64,000 nt of DNA from Sipunculus nudus. Lineage: Eukaryota > Annelida > Sipuncula > Golfingiida > Sipunculidae. The stretch's first letter is position 1. The number at the start of each line of letters is the position of its first letter. Positions 59,323-64,000 of this stretch are shown here, piece after piece. Location: NCBI GenBank assembly GCA_026874595.1, contig CM049306.1, forward strand, positions 7,563,519 to 7,627,518, read 5' to 3'. Position numbers and translations under genes: made by a program. The notes under the pieces are model-generated. The model had not been told where the DNA came from. It did not search any database and saw only the letters and a program-made list of their open reading frames with translations.

Positions 59323-59934
59323 CAACCGCCAGAAGTAAGGTTTATATTTTAATATATGCAAAATAAACGTGAATATACAATTACTAATTATATAGTTAAT
59401 ACATCCTTGACCCTCATTGTTTGCACACTTTAGTTTTATAAACCGTTTATATGCTCTGTTTAGTGCGTAACATTATATATTTCAACACTATTACGTACCG
59501 GACGTATTTCGCCTTTCACTTGCCCAGGATACATGGCTCTAACGTATGCCAGAACCACAGGCGGCAAAGCGTATTGTGCACCTTCAGGACCAACCTCGTC
59601 ACGCTGGAGTAAAATTCAAAACAACGAGTCAATTATATTCATTTCGCTGAAATAAGCAGCTACATATCTCAATATCTCTCATATCGCTCACGGCTCATAA
59701 TGATATTATATGATATTGAATAAAGTGACACTGAGTCTCTTCTAAATAAAATATTGTTATATTTAAAAATAAACTTACCTTCAGCTCTCTGGCCCAGTGA
59801 CAGTAAAAGCAGAATCTGATCTCTCTGTGGCTTTTCCCTCTTCTTTTCATTGCATCGGCCCGCTGAGACTTCTTGATATCATTCACCTGCTGCAGTTTTT
59901 CAAGTGGCATTCGGGATTTGCGTCGTCGGTCCAT
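52812..59934 (-). CDS. Small three-exon gene, uncharacterised 105-aa protein
   Basis: Joined from minus-strand exons 59934-59779, 59603-59499 and 52868-52812, all phase 0. The protein starts MDRRRKSRMPLEKLQQVNDI, then a highly basic stretch, a CFYC motif (residues 42-45), a hydrophobic Pro-containing middle (YALPPVVLAYVRAMYPGQ) and a Ser/Gln-rich end. The start has A at -3 and G at +4. AATAAA on the minus strand lies at 52744-52739, 68 bp after the stop. A CCAAT box lies at 60333-60329. I do not recognise the family. The basic N-terminus and single CxxC do not define a function. The link between exons 2 and 3 across 6.6 kb is the weakest part; extra or different last exons are possible. Confidence 0.55.
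53000..55040. other. Intron 2 of the minus-strand gene, right of exon 3
   Basis: 53100-53290 is GC-richer and has CCAAT-like words, but no start is assigned. 54180-54480 holds diverged repeats of about 115 bp (CTGCAAGCCTTGG.AATATGT.AGAA, GTGGT.A). No coding sequence is recognised. Confidence 0.35.
55045..55215 (+). repeat. tRNA-derived SINE
   Basis: A tRNA-like head (GTGCGGTAAAACGGTCGGCC, then B box GGTCCGATCC at 55101-55110) is followed by GGTCGGTGGTTTTCCCGGGT then TCTCCGGTTTACTCCACC, a central domain of a kind I associate with marine invertebrate SINEs. The 163-residue frame across it is a shadow. Confidence 0.65.
55696..55916. mobile_element. MITE-like element with GGATCC termini and two G-tracts
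   Basis: Left end CAGGGGCGGATCCAGGATTT, right end CCCGGATCCGCTTCTG, an imperfect inverted pair. It contains G-runs at about 55787-55801 and 55859-55873. No clear target duplication. Confidence 0.5.
56778..58085 (-). mobile_element. 5'-truncated LINE (CR1/L2/Rex-like), frameshifted
   Basis: Minus-strand frames give reverse transcriptase pieces in order: LFIDYSSAFNTIQPH (about 57980), GAPQGCVLSAVLFILY and IKYADDTVILG with the catalytic YADD (57501-57887), and the C-terminal thumb-like part (57088-57444). The three lie in different frames, with breaks near 57890 and 57510. The 3' end is a pentamer-like tail, repeated TTATC on the minus strand (56778-56825), instead of poly(A), as in CR1/L2-type LINEs. 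The 5' end stops at a G/C tract. The element is dead. Confidence 0.85.
58088..58140. repeat. Facing G and C homopolymer tracts
   Basis: A run of about 19 G is followed within 20 bp by a run of about 15 C, so the strand can fold on itself. It abuts the truncated 5' end of the LINE. Confidence 0.8.
59262..59320. repeat. (TA)n microsatellite
   Basis: An almost pure TA run just right of the 59220 A/T-rich stretch, in intron 2 of the minus-strand gene near exon 2. Confidence 0.95.
59499..59603 (-). CDS. Minus-strand gene exon 2 (residues 53-87)
   Basis: Acceptor TTTTACTCCAG, then RDEVGPEGAQYALPPVVLAY onward to GEIRP, then donor GTACGT. 35 codons, phase 0. Confidence 0.65.
59779..59934 (-). CDS. 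Minus-strand gene exon 1 (residues 1-52)
   Basis: Starts at ATG 59934 and ends ...FCFYCHWARELK before donor GTAAGT. The frame is open further upstream, but the first downstream ATG with a strong context was chosen. Confidence 0.65.
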
Positions 59935-60328
59935 CGTAGTTTCGTTTGGTAGTGGCGTAATATTTATTTGTTGCGGTGTTGACAGTATGAATATCATAGA
60001 CGTTATGGTTGGGATATGAAGCAGCTTTTTATAAAGTAATTTTACGTATCTGTCGATAGACTTACGATATAGCAGAAATAACATGATGTCAAGTGAAAAT
60101 TTGTGTTTCGACGTAACATACCCGAAAAAAGACAGAAAGGCCAATGACACTAACAGATCATTCACAAGGACGGGTTTGTTAGCACACTAATTAGCTAGAG
60201 TTAGGGTTGCTCTCCAACGCTTATCAGTTGTATGCTCAGCTAATTAGATTGGGCTATCAAACGTCGACCGTCAGTTCTTGCCACGGAGGTACTTGGCCCA
60301 TGCATTAATTAAACACTTGCACCTCGCG

Positions 60329-60333
60329 ATTGG
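60329..60333 (-). promoter_or_regulatory. CCAAT box upstream of the minus-strand gene
   Basis: CAGCCAATCGCGAGG on the minus strand, about 395 bp upstream of the proposed ATG. A single motif; promoter function is inferred. Confidence 0.3.
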
Positions 60334-60599
60334 CTGAATGACCCAGGTGATGGCTGGGGGCAGAGTGATTGACAGGCCTGTGGCAGGGCTGTAGTTAGAT
60401 TACAAACACCCTGTCATAACATCTTGGTGTTTACTGAATAGAAATCACCCTTTTCCACAAAATGCACCAGGCGACCCAAAATGTGTTCAACTGCATTATT
60501 TCCGCCCAGTATTCAATATTACGTATACCTTTTATTGAAAAAACACCAATTTTTAGGATTTTAACCAGTTGTGCCACGTACCTTAATTCAGCATCACTT

Positions 60600-60775
60600 G
60601 AAATTGAAATATATACGAGTTTGCTTGAAAATGACAAAAATGCGAGTCGTTATTTAAATTGACAACTGTGCGAGTCGTTTTGAAAATGACAACTGTGCAA
60701 GTCGTTTTTGAAATTGACAAATATGCAGGTCGTTTGTGAAATTGACAAATATGCGGGTCGTTTTTTTTTTTAAAT
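60600..60775. repeat. Short degenerate tandem repeat, about 31 bp, 5 copies
   Basis: Copies of TGCGAGTCGTTTT then GAAATTGACAA with single-base changes. Confidence 0.8.
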
Positions 60776-60873
60776 TGACATACACGGGGCCGTGTGAAAT
60801 AGACACGCGCGGTGTTAAATACACACCCACATTTGGTTTCGGATTGAAAATTTATTTACGGCAGGTAGTGTAA

Positions 60874-62050
60874 AGGTGCTTTTCCATAAGTGCGTAGTCC
60901 GTATCCGTAGTCCGTATGGGTAGTCCGCATGCGTAGTCCGCAAAAATCGCTTTGTAGACTATTTAACTGAGCCGTTTCCATTCGTCCGCATGTGTAGTAC
61001 GTATGCGTAGTCAGTATGCGTAGTCCGTATCTGCACGCTGCCGGGAGCGGTATTTGCGCACTACGCATACCAATCATCGTGTCGATTTCAGGTTTAACAT
61101 AGAATTTTCCCTATCCTGGCCGTGCTCTATGCACAGTCTCTATTTTCAACTGGTATGAATGTCATTTCTGGTATCAGTTTTCCAGAAACCAAATATATTG
61201 GCATTTGGCTGAATTTTGTTTTCCTTTCTTTATCACAGACAACATAGATGATTAAAGGTGCTTTTCCATAAGGCGAAGTCCGAATCCGTAGTCCGTATAT
61301 GCGTAGTCCGCATGCGTAGTCCGCAAAAATCGCTTTGTAGACTTTAACTGGGATGTTTCTATTCATCCGCATGTGTAGTACGTGTGCGTAGTCCGTATCC
61401 GTAGTCCGTATGTGCGTAGTCCGTATATGCGTAGTCCGTATATGCGTAGTCCGCAAAAATCGCTTTCTAGACTTGGGCCGTTTCCATTTATCCGCATGCG
61501 TAGTACGTATCCGCACGCTGCCGGGAGCGATTTTTGCGCACTACGCATACCAATCATCGTGTCGGTTTCAGGTTTAGCATAGTTTTCCCATTCAGGCCGT
61601 GCTGTATGAACAGTCTCTATGTCCAACTTGTATGAATGTCATTCCTGGCATCAGTTAATATTGGCATTTGGCTGAATTTTGTTTCCTTCCTTTATCACAG
61701 ACAACATGATTTTAGATGACTGAAGTGTAAACATCACTGTCGCGTATAAAATATTACTAATTAATCGATAGGATCGTTTAAAAATTTTATTATTTCAGTT
61801 TTTGTTTTTTTTAACTTTTGATGATAATATAAACAAATGTACGATACATATACGGTGAAATGGCTGGCAAAAAAAAAAAAAAAGATAAAAAGTTTAGGTG
61901 TCGAGCGTAAACATCACTGTCACTGTCAATACGGAGTACGAAATAAACATATACGTACTTTTGGAAAACGAACTTTGCGGATACGGACTACGCATACGGA
62001 CTACGCATGCGGACTACGGATACGGACTCTGCACTTATGGAAAACCACCT
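60874..62050. mobile_element. MITE with AGGTGCTTTTCCATAAG ends and a GTAGTCCG word array, partly duplicated
   Basis: The left end AGGTGCTTTTCCATAAGTGC is inverted at the right end (GCACTTATGGAAAACCACCT). TAA flanks both sides (60871-60873 and 62051-62053). The left terminus and about 380 bp behind it occur again from 61256 (also after TAA), so one half is duplicated in tandem. The interior is dense with GCGTAGTCCGTA-type words. The terminus core GGTGCTTTTCCAT is shared with the MITE at 13659-14039. Frames inside it are repeat artefacts. Confidence 0.8.
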
Positions 62051-62193
62051 TAACATGGGTTTTTTTAATGTAAGGTACAGAACTGAAATGTTCAACTGTA
62101 CTGCAACCTACATACTTGAAATTAACAACAAACTCCAAACAGAATAACAAAAAGGTCAATCTGCATAATTTTGTGCAGAGATTGTTTCTGGCT

Positions 62194-62491
62194 CAGGCAC
62201 TTGAATTGCTATTAGTGTAGAGTTTGGTTAAAATTATAATTTTCCTAGGTCATTTTCTTATATCTTTTACTGATCTGACATTTTCCTTGCGTTTTGCACA
62301 CTATATGGACTATCTCTTTATTATTTACTTAATAATAATTTACTCCAGTATTTAGTAAATAATAAAGAGATGGACCAAAAAGTGCGAAAAACGCTAGGAA
62401 AATGTCAGATATAAGTAAAAGTTATAAGAAAATGACCCAGGAAAGTAACAAATTTAACCAAAATCTACACTAATAGCAATTCAAGCGCCTG
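62194..62491. mobile_element. Fold-back element, about 298 bp
   Basis: The left half from CAGGCACTTGAATTGCTATT, including GACATTTTCCTTGCGTTTT and TCTCTTTATTATTTAC, is almost completely inverted in the right half, which ends AATAGCAATTCAAGCGCCTG. The hairpin arms are about 145 bp with almost no loop. Flanks share no clear duplication. Confidence 0.8.
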
Positions 62492-64000
62492 TGGGTTCTG
62501 GTTATTACTGCGGCTTCAAAAGAAGCAACTGATTTTCACGCTGCCAGCTTTGACCGTTTATGATATATTTAGACACCAGATGGCGGTTCGTTGTCCGCTG
62601 AAATAAACGTGCGTATGATGTGACAAGCAGCCAATCAGATGCCAATAAACAAACACTCGATAAGCATCCGGGCTCCGCCCATTGCTGCGCTTCAAGCGCC
62701 GCTTAGTGAGTTTCCGGTCGAATTTAAATTACCCCCTCTGCATTCTCGCATCATCGACCGATTCGATTATGACATTATGACTGTGTTAGCGTGGCCATGT
62801 ATCTGTTGTCTGCAGAACTGAAACAAGCCAGCGAGATGTGCACGCAGCCTTTGTTGTTACGTTTCGTTTGAATTACAGCTCACCGGCCGAGCATCCTATA
62901 TGTGCCCAGGGCAAGGCCCTAAGCAAACCACGTCAGGGGCAATTCTCTCTGAGCCTGTGGCCTGTTCAGACGGTTACGCAGGGCGATGAGCTGTCGCTCA
63001 AAACGAAATTAACATGATTGGCTCCGTGTATTCCTCGCTTGGCTTTGTCTTCCAGCACAAGGTCTCATCTGATTGGACAAAAATACAGTGCTCCCCTCTG
63101 GTGTAGCAATTCAGGATACGATGTCATAACAAACAGCGCCTTACGATATAGGTAGTAGCCCTATAGGTAATGCGCTGTGTAAAGAGCGTATTGAGCCGAT
63201 GGATAAAATTGGCTAGAACGCGAAAGTCAAGCAAGCTAAGTGAAGGTCATGGCTATTACATTTTGAAAGTTACACATGCGTATATTTCGGGATTCGTTCG
63301 TGGTTTGAAACGAGTGAAACTCCGTGGAAACACGATTAGTCACCTCACAAGTCAGCAGATCATCAGTGAATTCAATTCATATCAGTTTAAACCATCGCGT
63401 CATTTTTATTTACTTTATATATGTACTGAAAATGTAGTGGTGAAAATGTGGTCCGCGGACACTTTTACAGACATAAAATATCATGAATGAACTGAATGTG
63501 CAGGGCCAGACGGGTGTTTTACTATACAAGACTGAATGACTGTCCTCGGCGGGGCGTCTTTCCATGCACCCATCGCGGAACGTATTCGTGTGCCGACATA
63601 TATTATGCAGAAATGACACCGTCTGTCAACTTTTCATGAGATCTGAGTGCAAAAGAAAATATCCTTTCAGATTTCTATGCGTTGTAAATTTTCTCGTCTC
63701 GATGCGAGCATTACCATTGATAAAAATCGGGCAAAATGGGCTGCTAATCTTCGTAATATCCCCACCGTTGAGCAAATACCGAGAACAGTATTACAAACTT
63801 AGTTCAAAGAACATCCTTTCAAATTTGTGAAAGATTTGTTAGATAACTAAAAATTCGTTAATTCAGGGATGTTTTTATTTAATTGATAAAACAATATATC
63901 AAGTTACCAAAGAAAATTGTCTGGACGATCGAAAAATTGGATAAGGCTTTGTTGAGAAACCATAATTATGTACATAATGTAGTATTTTTGTTAAATCAAA
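62492..64000. other. Promoter-like unique stretch, no gene assigned
   Basis: GC-richer than its surroundings. CAGCCAATCAGATGCCAATA then AACAAACA (62629-62655) gives two CCAAT boxes and a forkhead-like site. CTCCGCCCATTG (62673) is a GC-box-like word, and CTGATTGGAC lies at 63070. The 106-residue frame at 63170-63490 and the 88-residue frame at 63564-63830 have no recognised domain. The first exon of a gene beyond the window is possible. Confidence 0.35.

Noticed and set aside
63170-63490. 106-residue frame in the promoter-like block
   Set aside because: No domain recognised and no clear splice or start evidence; left as unassigned sequence.

Overview
The window is eukaryotic nuclear DNA. It holds an intron-rich animal gene, tens of kilobases of satellites and nested non-autonomous transposons, and no prokaryotic operon structure. 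The repeat types (abundant short TIR elements, tRNA-derived SINEs, a CR1/L2/Rex-type LINE fragment, a family with CAAGGGACC... and ...CAGCTGAGCTAA ends) look like those of marine invertebrates, most likely a mollusc. That assignment rests on general impression, not on a search.

Layout. 1-10.4 kb: three tandem arrays with unit lengths of 65, 83 and 25 bp. The last two carry higher-order duplications (2159 and 664 bp; 500 bp). 10.8-19.0 kb: a nest of repeats inside repeats, in which each insertion can be read from the interrupted host repeat. 19.1-21.3 kb: two more TIR elements. 22.9-50.7 kb (+): a complete kinesin-5 gene (KIF11/Eg5 orthologue), 26 coding exons, 1125 residues, assembled here from splice sites and phase, including a short first exon at 23188-23249. 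Its introns hold two nested TIR elements with perfect 8-bp target duplications, a copy of the CAAGGGACC element, and an inverted SINE pair. 51.8-52.1 kb: a PIF/Harbinger-like MITE. 52.7-59.9 kb (-): a small three-exon gene (105 residues, unrecognised) whose large intron carries a degraded LINE, a SINE and G-tract elements. 60.9-62.5 kb: a MITE cluster and a fold-back element. 62.5-64 kb: a promoter-like stretch with no recognised gene.

Main observation: several tandem arrays sit exactly on splice junctions. In the kinesin-5 gene the acceptors of exons 3, 5 and 20 and the donor of exon 6 are each the edge copy of a minisatellite, so the gene carries rows of duplicated splice sites beside the real one. 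The 83-bp satellite at 2.2-8.4 kb shows the same design next to a candidate minus-strand exon. I do not know of a description of this as a recurrent feature of one locus.

Function: the kinesin-5 product is the plus-end-directed tetrameric motor that slides antiparallel microtubules in the bipolar spindle. Motor motifs, the loop-5 pocket, the BimC box (T955) and a KEN box (1067-1069) are all readable. The upstream region has CCAAT boxes and a CHR-like hexamer, as in many G2/M genes.
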